A DNA stretch of 64,000 bases from Scalindua sp964437425 (GCA_964437425.1 CAYTGO010000001.1:124001-188000); one strand, 5' to 3'. Positions 8,442 through 18,501 are shown, counted from the stretch's first letter. Made by a program: numbers and translations. The notes: a model not told the origin generated them from the letters alone.

Positions 8442-9446
8442 ATGAGTGCTCTAAAATACAAACTAAGTAGTTGTAAAACTCATTTAACTAGAGTAATAAA
8501 AGCAAACCGCAATTATCTTTTTAGACGTAAAAAGATTCTGAAGTATATTGAGAAGAAATATGCTATTCCTGAAAAGTTATATATAGAATGTACAAATCTG
8601 TGTAATGCCAGATGCGGTTTTTGTTATTATAAGACTGCAGCAAAGACTATGAAACCTTTAACTATGAGCATGAGTAATTTTCATAAAGTATTGCAGGATT
8701 ACATTAATATGGGCGGTCAATGTCTCTCACTAACTCCAACTATAGGTGATCCTCTAATGGATGAATTGTTCAATGAAAGAATAATGGCAGTGGATGTGTC
8801 TGCCATAAGGAAAATAGAATTTTACACAAACCTGATAAATTGCGATGATGAGGTAATAGAAACTCTGGAGAATATCAAGAATACTCAAATCGGAATTTAT
8901 GTTTCAATTGCAGGGTTTGATGCCGAATCGTATGCTAAATATATGGGGGTAAATCAGTTTGGAAAAGTGAAAAGGAATCTACAGCGTTTGAGCGAGATTA
9001 ACAATCCCTGTTTGAATGTTACAGTTATATTAAGAGACTATATTCTTAGTGATTATCATAAGGGACAATTCGTCAGTTATTTGGATGGGCTTGGATTTAA
9101 TTACAATACTCAGAGAGAGTTTGATACATGGGGAGGGTTAGTTGAAAAGGATATAAAATCGTTGAGTGAATTACAGAAAATGAAGCAGTCATCGATTAAT
9201 CGAATTGGCCCATGTGCTGTTACATACTCAAAACCTGTTGTAACTGTCGATATGAAATTAAAATTATGTGAATGCAGGGATGTATTAAGAGAAACGGTAG
9301 TTGGAGATCTAAATCAAAACACGCTTAAGGATCTTTGGGAAGGTGAAAATACAAGAAAATTTCGCGAATCGATGTTTGATTATGATAAATGGCCAAAAAC
9401 ATGTAAGAAATGTACATCATATGTGTCAATATTTGAACTATCGTAA
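8442..9446 (+). CDS. Radical SAM/SPASM domain protein
   Basis: 334 residues. The cluster motif is C54, C58 and C61 (CNARCGFC), preceded by LYIECTNL. The C-terminal region has SPASM-type cysteines: GPCAVTYS, LCECRD and CKKC at the end, with the common GDLNQNTLKDLWEG turn seen where SPASM proteins bind their auxiliary cluster. A radical-based change of a sugar, lipid or small molecule is expected; the substrate is unknown. It lies between the KpsC-like transferase and the ABC flippase with gaps of 75 and 55 bases. It is not a close copy of the SPASM protein at 2042. Confidence 0.83.
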   Translation: MSALKYKLSSCKTHLTRVIKANRNYLFRRKKILKYIEKKYAIPEKLYIECTNLCNARCGFCYYKTAAKTMKPLTMSMSNFHKVLQDYINMGGQCLSLTPTIGDPLMDELFNERIMAVDVSAIRKIEFYTNLINCDDEVIETLENIKNTQIGIYVSIAGFDAESYAKYMGVNQFGKVKRNLQRLSEINNPCLNVTVILRDYILSDYHKGQFVSYLDGLGFNYNTQREFDTWGGLVEKDIKSLSELQKMKQSSINRIGPCAVTYSKPVVTVDMKLKLCECRDVLRETVVGDLNQNTLKDLWEGENTRKFRESMFDYDKWPKTCKKCTSYVSIFELS

Positions 9447-9501
9447 AATAAATTAAACATCGACCGAGAAACCAACTATTTCCTGTAAAGCCTGAAATAA
9501 A

Positions 9502-11259
9502 ATGCTCAAGAAAATTTACAAATATTTATTAAAAGAATATCCTCTACAAATCTCATTGTTAGTGATTCTTATGCTTATAACCGGCATATTGGGGAGTTTG
9601 AGTGTAGCTTCTGTAGTCCCACTGATACAAGCATCTGGACAGGTTGCGGATACTGAATCAACAGGTATATTGAAAATCTTCAACTGGTTTTATTACTGGC
9701 TGAATATTGAAGTGACAGTTGTAAATATCCTCCTTTTAGTTACAGTTCTTTTAGTGGTTAAATCGTTGCTGAATATAGTTAAAAGCATCCTTATGAGGTC
9801 AATCCAGAGTAGATATGAAATTACAAGTAAAGAGAAACTGTTAACCCTGACACTTAACTCAAACGTGACTTATTTATATCAACAGAAATTTGGCAAAATC
9901 TTAAATGTTTTAAATCAGGAAACCCGTTTGATTTCATCCCTTGTGATTTATGTCTCCTCGTTTGTTAATGCAATAATAAATGTATTCATTTATATCGCTC
10001 TAATTTTTATTGTTTCCTGGGAATTGACATTATTTGCTTCTGCAGTGGGCGTTGTCACATATTTTCTATTTTACAGGTTTTTTCGTAAGGCAAGGGTTCT
10101 TGGTGTCGAACTTGCAAACAACCGTTCATTGATTCTGGAAACATTTCAGAATTCTCTTTACGGTCATAGAGTTATTAAAAGTTATATTATAGAAGATCTA
10201 ATTAGAAAAAAATTTAAACAACATTTAAAAAAGTTGAGAAAAACCGAAATTAAGTCGTCTTTGTTGGAGTCCGTCCAGACGAGTATTTTTGAGCCGCTAA
10301 CTTTCTTTTTATGTTTTATTGCTGTCATGCTCTGGAATATACCGATAACTTCACTTATTATCTTTATAGCATCCCTTGGAAAGTTGTACCTTTCCGTAAT
10401 GAGTATTCAAAATACACATTACAAGATTGCACATCACGTTGGTTCTCTGGATATATATGAAGAAACAATTAAAGGGTTTTCAATGAATCAAGAAGAGCAA
10501 GGGACTGATGTACATGAATGTGAAACCATACGTGATTCGATAGATATTAATAATCTGTGTTTTCGTTATGATTCATCTAATGATGCTTTTCAATTGGGCC
10601 CGTTGGATTTTAAAGCAAAAATAGGTCAAACTATTGGGTTGGTTGGGAGTTCTGGTAGTGGCAAATCAACTTTTACTGATTTAGTATTGGGATTATTGGT
10701 GCCGGAAAGTGGTTCAATAATGATTGATGGGGTCGATATGAAAAAATTGAATATTAAATCGTTTAGAAGGAAGGTTAGTTATGTAGAACAGGCTCCTTTT
10801 ATGTTTAATGACAGCATAAAAAATAATATTACTTTAAAGGAAGAAGGTTTTACTCTCGATGATATTAAAGATGCGTGTAAACGGTCTCATATAGAAGAGT
10901 TTATTGAAGAACTTCCGGAAAAGTATGAGACCATTCTGGGAGAAAAAGGCGCTTCCTTGTCAGGAGGTCAAGAACAGCGTATTGCTCTGGCACGGGCAAT
11001 TATCAGGAGACCAGAAATATTGATTTTGGATGAGGCTACCTGTGCCCTGGACAATGAGACGGAAAGAAACATTCAAAAAGTTTTTAGAGATCTGCATGGA
11101 ACTATGACTATTATTGTTATAGCCCACCGATTGAGTTCCGTAAAATATGCCGATGTTATTTACGTTTTTGACCGGGGGAAGATAGTAGAGAGCGGAGGTT
11201 TTGAGCAACTGCTTCAAATGGACGGCCGCTTTGCTGATCTACATGCAAAGGCCTTATAG
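9502..11259 (+). CDS. ABC transporter, fused membrane and ATPase domains (PglK/MsbA-like flippase)
   Basis: 585 residues, the usual size of a half-transporter that acts as a dimer. Residues 1 to about 310 carry six likely membrane helices. The ATPase half has Walker A GSSGSGKST near 380, the LSGGQEQR signature near 485, Walker B ILILDEA near 505, and the H-loop IAHRLSS. The ATPase region (DLVLGLLVPESGSIMIDG) is close in style to PglK, which flips polyprenyl-linked oligosaccharides. It is the only recognisable flippase-type transporter in the window apart from the YbhN-like proteins, so it is a good candidate for moving the lipid-linked unit across the inner membrane. A lipid exporter role remains possible. 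Confidence 0.85.
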   Translation: MLKKIYKYLLKEYPLQISLLVILMLITGILGSLSVASVVPLIQASGQVADTESTGILKIFNWFYYWLNIEVTVVNILLLVTVLLVVKSLLNIVKSILMRSIQSRYEITSKEKLLTLTLNSNVTYLYQQKFGKILNVLNQETRLISSLVIYVSSFVNAIINVFIYIALIFIVSWELTLFASAVGVVTYFLFYRFFRKARVLGVELANNRSLILETFQNSLYGHRVIKSYIIEDLIRKKFKQHLKKLRKTEIKSSLLESVQTSIFEPLTFFLCFIAVMLWNIPITSLIIFIASLGKLYLSVMSIQNTHYKIAHHVGSLDIYEETIKGFSMNQEEQGTDVHECETIRDSIDINNLCFRYDSSNDAFQLGPLDFKAKIGQTIGLVGSSGSGKSTFTDLVLGLLVPESGSIMIDGVDMKKLNIKSFRRKVSYVEQAPFMFNDSIKNNITLKEEGFTLDDIKDACKRSHIEEFIEELPEKYETILGEKGASLSGGQEQRIALARAIIRRPEILILDEATCALDNETERNIQKVFRDLHGTMTIIVIAHRLSSVKYADVIYVFDRGKIVESGGFEQLLQMDGRFADLHAKAL

Positions 11260-11504
11260 AGCATTATTCTCTAATACCGAATACAATTTTCTGCTTTTGC
11301 TGGAATAGTATTATGGGGTGCATTTATGGAAAAGGTTAAGGGGATAGTACAATGTTCATCTGGATAAAATGAAAGGACATTTTGCCAACCTATATAGTCA
11401 CGAATAAAAACGAATTCCTACTAACTAGAAATTCAATAGATAATCTGGAACGTATTCGTAACCTCTAACGGGGAGAGGGATAAGCACCATTATCTTTAAA
11501 ATCA

Positions 11505-12638
11505 TTGAAAATATATTATACCGCAACTGCCAGGATTCCTTCAAGAACAGCAAGTAGCATTAATGTGATGAAGATGTGCCAGGCTTTCGCTCAGGCAGGT
11601 TACGATGTAGAGTTAGTAATCCCAAAATCTCAAAGTAGTATTTCAAGTGATACGAATATATGGGAATTTTATGGTATTAGTAAACCGTTCTCGATTCGAC
11701 GCTTCCCATTCTCCAACGCTTTAAGAGGGGTCGGGTTTTATTTTCTTGTATTAGTTTATATTTTATGTAAAGAGAGAGGTTTAATATATACCAGGGATAT
11801 AAAAGTAGCGATGATGACTGCTCTATTAGGGATCAATACCGTTTATGAGGCTCACCAGCCTTCAATTGGTGGTTTGTCACCATTTTATTTTAGAATCTTA
11901 CAAAAATGTTCAAGATTGTTGAGAATAGTGATTATTAGTAATGCCTTGAAAAATTATTTTTGCACCATACTACCTGAAGCGAATGCAGAAAAATTAGTAT
12001 TAGCTCATGATGCCGTTAATCTTGAAGAATTCCATGCAAATTCTGCAAAAGAAACCATAAGAGAAAAACTGGGATTTCCTGAAAAATCATTTTTGATCGG
12101 ATATGTTGGTCACCTATATCCAGGAAAAGGATTAGAAGTGATTTTTGAGTTAACTCAAAAGATGCAGGAGCAGCAATTTGTCATAGTTGGAGGAATACCA
12201 TCAGATATTAATAAATGGAGGGAAAAGACTAAAGATTTTAAAAATATAAAATTTACAGGATTTGTCCCAAATGGTCAGGTTAAGAAATATCTGTGGGCTT
12301 TTGATGTTCTGTTGATGCCCTATCAAAAGAGAGTCTCAGGGAGTAGTGGTGGAGATATCAGTAACTGGATGAGCCCTCTGAAAATGTTTGAGTACATGGC
12401 TTCCAGACGTCCAATTGTTGCCTCTGATCTTCCTGTAATAAAAGAGATCCTTGAACATGAGAGGAATGCTCTCCTTGTTGGTCCATCCGATATTGACAAC
12501 TGGGTTTTTCAGATTAAACGTTTAATGAATGATAAAAACTTAAGGGAAACCCTTGCTCAAAAAGCCTGGGAGGATGTAAGTCAAAATTATACATGGAACA
12601 AACGTGTTGAGAAGATATTTTCAGGTCTACCGGTTTGA
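11505..12638 (+). CDS. Glycosyltransferase family 4
   Basis: 377 residues, GT-B fold. It starts at TTG 11505; the resulting KIYYTATARIPSRTASSINV segment is a typical GT4 N-terminus, and no better start exists. The donor-site region is SPLKMFEYMASRRPIVASD, containing the conserved Glu of the GT4 E-x7-E type. It should transfer a sugar from a nucleotide donor to the growing lipid-linked chain on the cytosolic face. The sugar and linkage cannot be predicted. A 245-base gap separates it from the ABC transporter and a 103-base gap from rfbF; I see no clear gene or terminator in the first gap. Confidence 0.85.
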   Translation: MKIYYTATARIPSRTASSINVMKMCQAFAQAGYDVELVIPKSQSSISSDTNIWEFYGISKPFSIRRFPFSNALRGVGFYFLVLVYILCKERGLIYTRDIKVAMMTALLGINTVYEAHQPSIGGLSPFYFRILQKCSRLLRIVIISNALKNYFCTILPEANAEKLVLAHDAVNLEEFHANSAKETIREKLGFPEKSFLIGYVGHLYPGKGLEVIFELTQKMQEQQFVIVGGIPSDINKWREKTKDFKNIKFTGFVPNGQVKKYLWAFDVLLMPYQKRVSGSSGGDISNWMSPLKMFEYMASRRPIVASDLPVIKEILEHERNALLVGPSDIDNWVFQIKRLMNDKNLRETLAQKAWEDVSQNYTWNKRVEKIFSGLPV

Positions 12639-12741
12639 CAGCATTCAGAAGATAATCAGGCAGGCCACATATCAAAGTTTTTTTTCGTTCCCGTGCTGAT
12701 AGATGATAAAGTCAAGTAATGATAAAAGAGGAGAATAAAAA

Positions 12742-13521
12742 ATGAAAACTGTGATTCTTTGTGGCGGTATGGGTACGCGACTTCGTGAGGAGACAGAATT
12801 TCGCCCCAAACCGATGGTAGAGATAGGGGGACGGCCTATACTATGGCACATTATGAAGATCTATTCGTTCTATGGATTCAATGATTTTATAATTTGTCTT
12901 GGTTATAAGGGTGAGATAATAAAGGAATATTTTTGTAATTATGAAATGCAGAATAACGATATTACCATAGAACTGGGAAAGCATAATGAAGTTAAAATTC
13001 ATAGCAACCATGCTGAAAATGGCTGGAAAGTAACCCTTGCAGATACTGGTAAAGACACAATGACTGGAGCAAGAATAAAACGTGTAGAAAAGTATATTGA
13101 ATCGGATTCATTTATGCTTAGCTATGGTGACGGATTGGCGGACGTTAATATCAAAAAGCTCGTTGAGTTCCATAAATCGCACGGAAGAACTGGAACCATG
13201 ACCACGGTAATTCCTCCATCAAGGTTCGGAAGGATCATTGAGAGTAATGACAGAGTTGTAGAGTTTAGCGAGAAACCGAGAGTCAAGGATGATTTGATCA
13301 ATGGTGGTTATTTCGTATTTAACAAGGAAATATTCAATTATCTTACTGACGAAAGCAGTTGTATTTTGGAGAGGGCGCCTTTGGAGGATTTGGCTAAAGA
13401 TGGCGAGTTGATGGTGAATAAACACGATGGGTTTTGGGAGTGTATGGATACATATAGAGACTTTGAGTTATTGAACAGACTTTGGGAGTCAAATCGACCC
13501 CCATGGAAGATTTGGGACTAA
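12742..13521 (+). CDS. rfbF: Glucose-1-phosphate cytidylyltransferase
   Basis: 259 residues, matching RfbF (about 257). The N-terminal ILCGGMGTRL signature and FRPKPMVEIGGRPILWHIM are characteristic, as is the C-terminal GFWECMDTYRDFELLN. It makes CDP-glucose from CTP and glucose-1-phosphate, the first committed step to CDP-3,6-dideoxyhexoses. A strong ribosome site (AGAGGAG, 12727-12733) precedes the ATG. It is followed after 16 bases by the 4,6-dehydratase, the standard order in Salmonella and Yersinia O-antigen loci. Confidence 0.95.
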   Translation: MKTVILCGGMGTRLREETEFRPKPMVEIGGRPILWHIMKIYSFYGFNDFIICLGYKGEIIKEYFCNYEMQNNDITIELGKHNEVKIHSNHAENGWKVTLADTGKDTMTGARIKRVEKYIESDSFMLSYGDGLADVNIKKLVEFHKSHGRTGTMTTVIPPSRFGRIIESNDRVVEFSEKPRVKDDLINGGYFVFNKEIFNYLTDESSCILERAPLEDLAKDGELMVNKHDGFWECMDTYRDFELLNRLWESNRPPWKIWD

Positions 13522-13537
13522 TCAAGGGATTTAAAAA

Positions 13538-14536
13538 ATGAAAAAAACTTTTTGGACAGACAGAAATGTTTTTGTGACAGGTTGTGCCGGACTGTTAGGT
13601 TCATGGCTGACTAAATATTTAATAGACGAAGGTGCTAATGTTATCGGACTTGTTAGAGATAGAGTGCCAAAATCAATTCTATGGAGCAGTTCTAAGGAAT
13701 TTAGTCATATCCAGCACAAACTAAATGTTGTTCATGGTGGTCTTGATGATTATTTTCTTTTAGAAAGAGCAATTAATGAGTATGAAATTGAAATTGTCTT
13801 TCATCTTGCCGCACAGCCGATAGTTGGAATTGCCAATAATAATCCAATTTCAACCTTCGACTCAAACATTAGGGGGACTTATAATCTTCTTGAAGCCTGC
13901 AGGAGGAATAAAAAATTGATAAATGCTGTTATTGTCGCTTCCAGTGACAAAGCTTATGGTGAGCAGAAGGAGCTGCCTTATTCCGAAACTGCCTCTTTGC
14001 AAGGCTCTCATCCATATGATGTCTCTAAAAGCTGTGCTGATCTAATAGCATATACATACTTTGCCAGTTATCAACTACCTGTTTGTATTACGCGATGCGG
14101 CAACTATTATGGACCGGGTGACTTGAACTTTAACAGAATAATACCTCAAACGATAAGACATGTTCTGAACAATGAACGGCCGATTATTCGTAGTGATGGT
14201 AATTCTGTAAGAGATTATTTCTATATTAAAGACGGCGCACTTGCAAACAAGCTTTTAGCAGAGAAAATGTATGATCCTGGTATAAAAGGAGAGTCATTTA
14301 ATTTCAGCTCTGAGGAGCCACTATCAGTTATAGCTTTAGTAAAGAAAATACTGGTAATGATGAAAAGGGAAGATTTGAGCCCATTAATACAAAATGAAGC
14401 TTCCAATGAAATAAAAAATCAATATCTTTCAGCCAGCAAGGCACAAGATCACCTTGGATGGAAGCCGGGGTTTGCTTTTGATAAGGGCTTAGAAGAAACA
14501 ATAGGTTGGTATAGGGAATTCTTAGATAAGAAATAA
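13538..14536 (+). CDS. rfbG: CDP-glucose 4,6-dehydratase
   Basis: 332 residues, slightly shorter than enterobacterial RfbG (about 359). Extended SDR protein: the NAD-binding GCAGLLGSW motif is near residue 15, the SSDKAYGE strand carries the catalytic Ser/Thr region, and the YDVSK active-site Tyr/Lys pair follows. GNYYGPGD and RDYFYIKDGA are typical of CDP-glucose dehydratases. The product is CDP-4-keto-6-deoxyglucose, the substrate of RfbH. It is probably translated from the same message as rfbF. A 125-base gap follows, with no visible terminator, before the rfbH fusion gene. Confidence 0.93.
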   Translation: MKKTFWTDRNVFVTGCAGLLGSWLTKYLIDEGANVIGLVRDRVPKSILWSSSKEFSHIQHKLNVVHGGLDDYFLLERAINEYEIEIVFHLAAQPIVGIANNNPISTFDSNIRGTYNLLEACRRNKKLINAVIVASSDKAYGEQKELPYSETASLQGSHPYDVSKSCADLIAYTYFASYQLPVCITRCGNYYGPGDLNFNRIIPQTIRHVLNNERPIIRSDGNSVRDYFYIKDGALANKLLAEKMYDPGIKGESFNFSSEEPLSVIALVKKILVMMKREDLSPLIQNEASNEIKNQYLSASKAQDHLGWKPGFAFDKGLEETIGWYREFLDKK

Positions 14537-14661
14537 GACCTCACTGTTTGTTATGGATTATAAATTGGTAACGAGCAGAATCCTGTCAAAATTTGTTAAA
14601 TCGTCAAGATTATCCTCTGCTTTCGTAAAAACTACCTCACACAGATTACAAGACTTTTTCA

Positions 14662-16260
14662 ATGCTTACAACTGGTGATATTATTGTTGCTGCATTTCAT
14701 TCCTCTGGTCAAAAGGGATTTTATCTTAGACCGTTGATTGTGCTGGAGGAGAGTGAAGGAGATGTTTTAGTGTCTCCTATTATAGAAGATGTGGAAAAAT
14801 ATAGGAATGAATCTACTTCAATTATTATTGGCGAGGAAGATTTATCTACCGGTGAACTGGAAAAAGAGGGTCTGGCCAGGGTTCACAAGACAGTCACTGT
14901 AGATGAGAATAAATGTAAAAAAACAGGAAGCTTAAAGACATCAAAAGTAGATGAGTTGCTGCGTTGCCTCATAACTCACAAAGTAAATATACATTATAAT
15001 GCTATTCATCTAAGAAAGAACAACAATAAATTTGTACCAGGCAAAACCGCTATCCCTTATGCAGGGCGGGTATATGATGAAAAGGAAATTATTGCGCTTG
15101 TAAACTCATCTCTTGATTTCTGGCTTACGGCAGGTAAATGTGCCGTTCAATTTGAAAAGCAGCTCGCTGACTTTGTTGGCGTAAAGCATGCTGCCTTAGT
15201 TAACTCAGGATCATCGGCAAATCTTTTAGCTTTTGCAGCTTTAACTTCACAGACCCTTGACAATCCCATCCTGCCTGGAGATGAGGTAATAACCGTTGCT
15301 GCAGGCTTTCCAACAACCATAAACCCGATAATTCAATATAATTGTATTCCGGTTTTTGTAGATGTGGACAGAGAAACTGCTAATATAGACTGCGAACAAC
15401 TAAAACCTGCCTTAAGCTCTAAATCAAAAGCTGTAATGATTGCTCACACCCTTGGAAATCCCTTTAACGTGAGAGAAGTTCTGAAGTTTTGCGAAGAGAA
15501 CAATCTTTATTTAATTGAGGATAATTGTGATTCTTTGGGGAGTCTTTTTGATGGGAAATTAACCGGAAGTTTTGGTCATGTTGCCACGCATAGTTTTTAT
15601 CCGGCTCATCATATTACAATGGGAGAGGGAGGCGCTGTAGTGACTAACGATCAAAGAATATACCAGGCTCTCTTAAGTTTCAGGGACTGGGGGCGTGATT
15701 GCTGGTGCCAATCTGGCAAAGATAATACATGTGGAGAACGATTTGGTGGGCAGCATGGGTCATTACCTTTTGGATATGACCATAAGTACGTTTATAGCCA
15801 TATAGGTTATAATCTTAAAGCATTGGATTTGCAGGCAGCCATAGGAGTTGAGCAATTAAAGAAACTCCCTGGCTTTATTGAAAATCGCAAAAAAAATTAT
15901 GAACGTATAAAAAAAGCAGTAGATCAAATTTCCTGGCTAAATATCCAAAAACCAACTCCTGGTTCTGATCCAAGCTGGTTCGGTGCTCTTCTCACAATCA
16001 GCGAGAAGTCTACAATAACTAAGCTTGAACTGATAACTCTTTTGGAAAACAGGAAAATCTCAACACGGAATTTGTTCGGAGGTAACCTTCTTCATCAACC
16101 GGCATATATCAACATCAATAAACGCATAGTTGGTGATTTGAAGAACAGTACCTGGATAATGAACAACTCTTTTTTTATAGGAGTTTACCCGGGGTATAGT
16201 GAAGAGCAGATCTGTTATCTTGAAGAAACTCTCTATGAACTGAGAAATTATGGATTATGA
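14662..16260 (+). CDS. rfbH: RfbH-type CDP-4-keto-6-deoxyglucose 3-dehydrase with N-terminal PemK/MazF-like domain
   Basis: 532 residues, about 95 more than Salmonella RfbH (437). Residues from about 128 to the end align in detail with RfbH/E1: the PLP lysine is replaced by His (H316 in FYPAHHITMGEGG), and the [2Fe-2S] motif C-x57-C-x1-C-x7-C is exactly kept (C289, C347, C349, C357). The enzyme removes the C3 hydroxyl of CDP-4-keto-6-deoxyglucose with PMP and electrons from an E3 reductase. Residues 1 to about 112 look like a PemK/MazF beta-barrel: GDIIVAAF, YLRPLIVLEE, DVLVSPII, then VHKTVTVD and a terminal helix. The usual MazF Thr/Ser after PI is absent, so RNase activity is doubtful. No start codon lies between the domains, so this is a true fusion. 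Confidence 0.9.
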   Translation: MLTTGDIIVAAFHSSGQKGFYLRPLIVLEESEGDVLVSPIIEDVEKYRNESTSIIIGEEDLSTGELEKEGLARVHKTVTVDENKCKKTGSLKTSKVDELLRCLITHKVNIHYNAIHLRKNNNKFVPGKTAIPYAGRVYDEKEIIALVNSSLDFWLTAGKCAVQFEKQLADFVGVKHAALVNSGSSANLLAFAALTSQTLDNPILPGDEVITVAAGFPTTINPIIQYNCIPVFVDVDRETANIDCEQLKPALSSKSKAVMIAHTLGNPFNVREVLKFCEENNLYLIEDNCDSLGSLFDGKLTGSFGHVATHSFYPAHHITMGEGGAVVTNDQRIYQALLSFRDWGRDCWCQSGKDNTCGERFGGQHGSLPFGYDHKYVYSHIGYNLKALDLQAAIGVEQLKKLPGFIENRKKNYERIKKAVDQISWLNIQKPTPGSDPSWFGALLTISEKSTITKLELITLLENRKISTRNLFGGNLLHQPAYININKRIVGDLKNSTWIMNNSFFIGVYPGYSEEQICYLEETLYELRNYGL

Positions 16261-17324
16261 TGTCTGAACTAGAAGTGATTGAAGAGGATGTTTCGGAAGT
16301 TATCGATAGATGTCCATTCGTTAAGGATCTGGAAGGAGACTCAATATTGATTACCGGAGCTAACGGCATGTTGGCTTCTTATATGGCGCATACCGTCTTA
16401 TGGCTTAACAGGCATTTCTTCAGTAGGCCGTGTAATGTTTATGTATTAGGAAGAAGTGAAGATCGTTTGAAAAAGAAGTTTGATTATGCGGGGAATGCTG
16501 CCTATTTACATTTTTTAATACAGGATGTAGTTGAACCTCTATCTGAAAGCTGTAAGGAGCTTGGATATATTATCCATGCGGCCAGTCCAGCCAGCCCCAG
16601 GGCCTACTCATCAGACCCAATAAGTACTATCAGATGTAATACATTGGCTACTGACCGGTTATTGGATTTAGCATATAGAAAAAAAGTGAAAGGGTTCTTG
16701 TTCTTTAGTAGTGCGGCGGTTTATGGTGAGACAGGGGATGATAATATTCCAACACCGGAAACCTTTAGAGGCAGAGTAGACACACTGGGGGAACGATCGT
16801 GTTATGCTGAAAGCAAAAGATTGGGAGAAACATATTGTTATAATTATTGGGCACACTATGGTGTACCTGCGAAGATAGTACGCCCTTCTCATACTTATGG
16901 GATAGGTATGGATTTAAATGATGGACGAGTCTTTTCCGATTTTATTGGGAATGGACTTAAAGGTAAATCTATTAAAGTTAAAAGTGATGGCCAAACCAGG
17001 CGAACATTTTGTTATATTGCAGATGCAAATATAGCGTTTTGGAAGGTCCTTCTGGAGGGTAATCCGGGTGAAGCGTACAATGTCGGTAACGACAAAACGG
17101 AAACATCAATATTACAATTTGCTGAAACTGTTTCAAAACTATTTAATGTAAATGTTGAGCATTCTTCGCCTGGTAGGAGTGTTATTAGTAAAAACACTTC
17201 ATCTGTTGTGCAAAGACGTTTGTTGGATATGAGTAAAATCAGGAAGCTGGGCTTTCAGCCTTTGTATGACGTACCGGCAGGACTAAAGCGACTCCTGATT
17301 GCACGACCATCTTCAGAAGCATGA
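16257..17324 (+). CDS. NAD-dependent epimerase/dehydratase family reductase (extended SDR)
   Basis: 355 residues. Rossmann motif ITGANGMLASYM begins near residue 31, catalytic YAESK follows near 180, with FFSSAAVYGE before it and RPSHTYGIGM after it. The overall look is that of UDP-glucuronate decarboxylase-like SDRs, but it starts inside the stop of rfbH (ATGA, 16257-16260), so a role in CDP-3,6-dideoxyhexose synthesis is likely: reduction of the 4-keto group (as abequose and paratose synthases do) or of a branched-chain ketone (as YerF does). Sequence alone does not separate these. A second ATG at 16260 is an equally good start. Confidence 0.8.
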   Translation: MMSELEVIEEDVSEVIDRCPFVKDLEGDSILITGANGMLASYMAHTVLWLNRHFFSRPCNVYVLGRSEDRLKKKFDYAGNAAYLHFLIQDVVEPLSESCKELGYIIHAASPASPRAYSSDPISTIRCNTLATDRLLDLAYRKKVKGFLFFSSAAVYGETGDDNIPTPETFRGRVDTLGERSCYAESKRLGETYCYNYWAHYGVPAKIVRPSHTYGIGMDLNDGRVFSDFIGNGLKGKSIKVKSDGQTRRTFCYIADANIAFWKVLLEGNPGEAYNVGNDKTETSILQFAETVSKLFNVNVEHSSPGRSVISKNTSSVVQRRLLDMSKIRKLGFQPLYDVPAGLKRLLIARPSSEA

Positions 17325-18358
17325 TTGCAGAGATAAATAAGTTGCCAGAGATATCTATAATCATTCCTACTCTTAATCGTCGACAATATCTTGAGGAGCT
17401 GCTTGAATGTTTGATGTTGCAGAAGACTGAAGAAGTGGAAATTTTAGTAAGCAGTAATGCATCGATTGATGGTACTGATGAAATGATTGCTGAGAAGAAG
17501 TATGATATTCGTTATTTTCGCCAGGAGGAAAACATTGGTGGTGTTTTGAATATAATATATTTGTTAAAACATGTAAATGGAAGATACGTATTCATTCTTG
17601 CTGATAGTGAGTTGTTGGTTCAGGATGGTATTGAATATGTACTTAACATAATAAAAAAAAGTCCTGAAATAGGAGTGATTGTTACAGAATGTTCTAAATT
17701 TGAGATTGATAATGATGGGAATCGAAATGTAACACCTTGTGTTTATAATTATTATAAAGAAGACAGGCTTTTTAATAGTGGTGGGGAAGCACTTGAGTTG
17801 GTCTTTAAAATGACATCGAACGTTAGTGGTATATTAATCAAGACTGACCTGTTAGATCTGAAAGGCTTTGAGGATCATTACAATAGCAGGTACCCACAAC
17901 TGTATTTGGCTGGAAAGTCTGTATTACAGGCGGATGCCTATCATATTTCATATCCGATTGTCTTATTAAGAGAAGGCATAGTTAAGTACTGGAAACACCA
18001 GGAGGCATTCAGGGGCCAGAAAGGGTTTACGGTGAGAGACAAGGACTTTAACTGCAAATCCATTTTAGATATTGCTAAAGATTTAACAAGTGGGCTTGAA
18101 AACAGTCTGGAAGTCTACAAACGGATTGTAAAATACAGGGTGAGAAATGTTTATAGTGCCTTGTTCGCTGCAAAAAAAGAATCTTTACGATCATTTTTGA
18201 AGACGACAAAAGCTCTTGCCTGTATACCAGAATATTGTTCAAGATGGGAGTTCTGGTTATTGGTTTTTGTGGTAGGAATACTGGGCGAGAAGGTGTCTTT
18301 GGGGATTGTCAGAATGATTAAGAAAAGGTTGCATTTATGTCAATCCATCATTAAGTAG
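17321..18358 (+). CDS. Glycosyltransferase family 2
   Basis: 345 residues, GT-A fold. N-terminal ISIIIPTLNRRQYLEELL, then SSNASIDGTDE and a DxE-type metal site in VFILADSELL (residues about 85-95). A hydrophobic segment near the C-terminus (WLLVFVVGILGEKV) may anchor it to the inner membrane. The start overlaps the SDR stop (ATGA, 17321-17324), so it probably transfers the dideoxy sugar made by the preceding genes, as abequosyl-transferases do; this is inference from position. GT2 members vary greatly, and the donor is not readable from sequence. Confidence 0.82.
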   Translation: MIAEINKLPEISIIIPTLNRRQYLEELLECLMLQKTEEVEILVSSNASIDGTDEMIAEKKYDIRYFRQEENIGGVLNIIYLLKHVNGRYVFILADSELLVQDGIEYVLNIIKKSPEIGVIVTECSKFEIDNDGNRNVTPCVYNYYKEDRLFNSGGEALELVFKMTSNVSGILIKTDLLDLKGFEDHYNSRYPQLYLAGKSVLQADAYHISYPIVLLREGIVKYWKHQEAFRGQKGFTVRDKDFNCKSILDIAKDLTSGLENSLEVYKRIVKYRVRNVYSALFAAKKESLRSFLKTTKALACIPEYCSRWEFWLLVFVVGILGEKVSLGIVRMIKKRLHLCQSIIK

Positions 18359-18501
18359 TATGAGTGTTGATAGTGTATGGTTATATTTGCCAAAAGGAAA
18401 GAACGGTTCTCTTCTTCCATGCCTATAGTGGAGATTATTAGTGATTATTGAAAAATTTTGTTTTTCTGTTCTGATCAGCAGGTGTGGAGGGCGAAGAAAT
18501 A

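Noticed and set aside
14662..15000. A stand-alone PemK/MazF toxin gene with antitoxin
   Set aside because: The frame continues without stop into RfbH, there is no antitoxin gene upstream, and the MazF Thr/Ser is missing.
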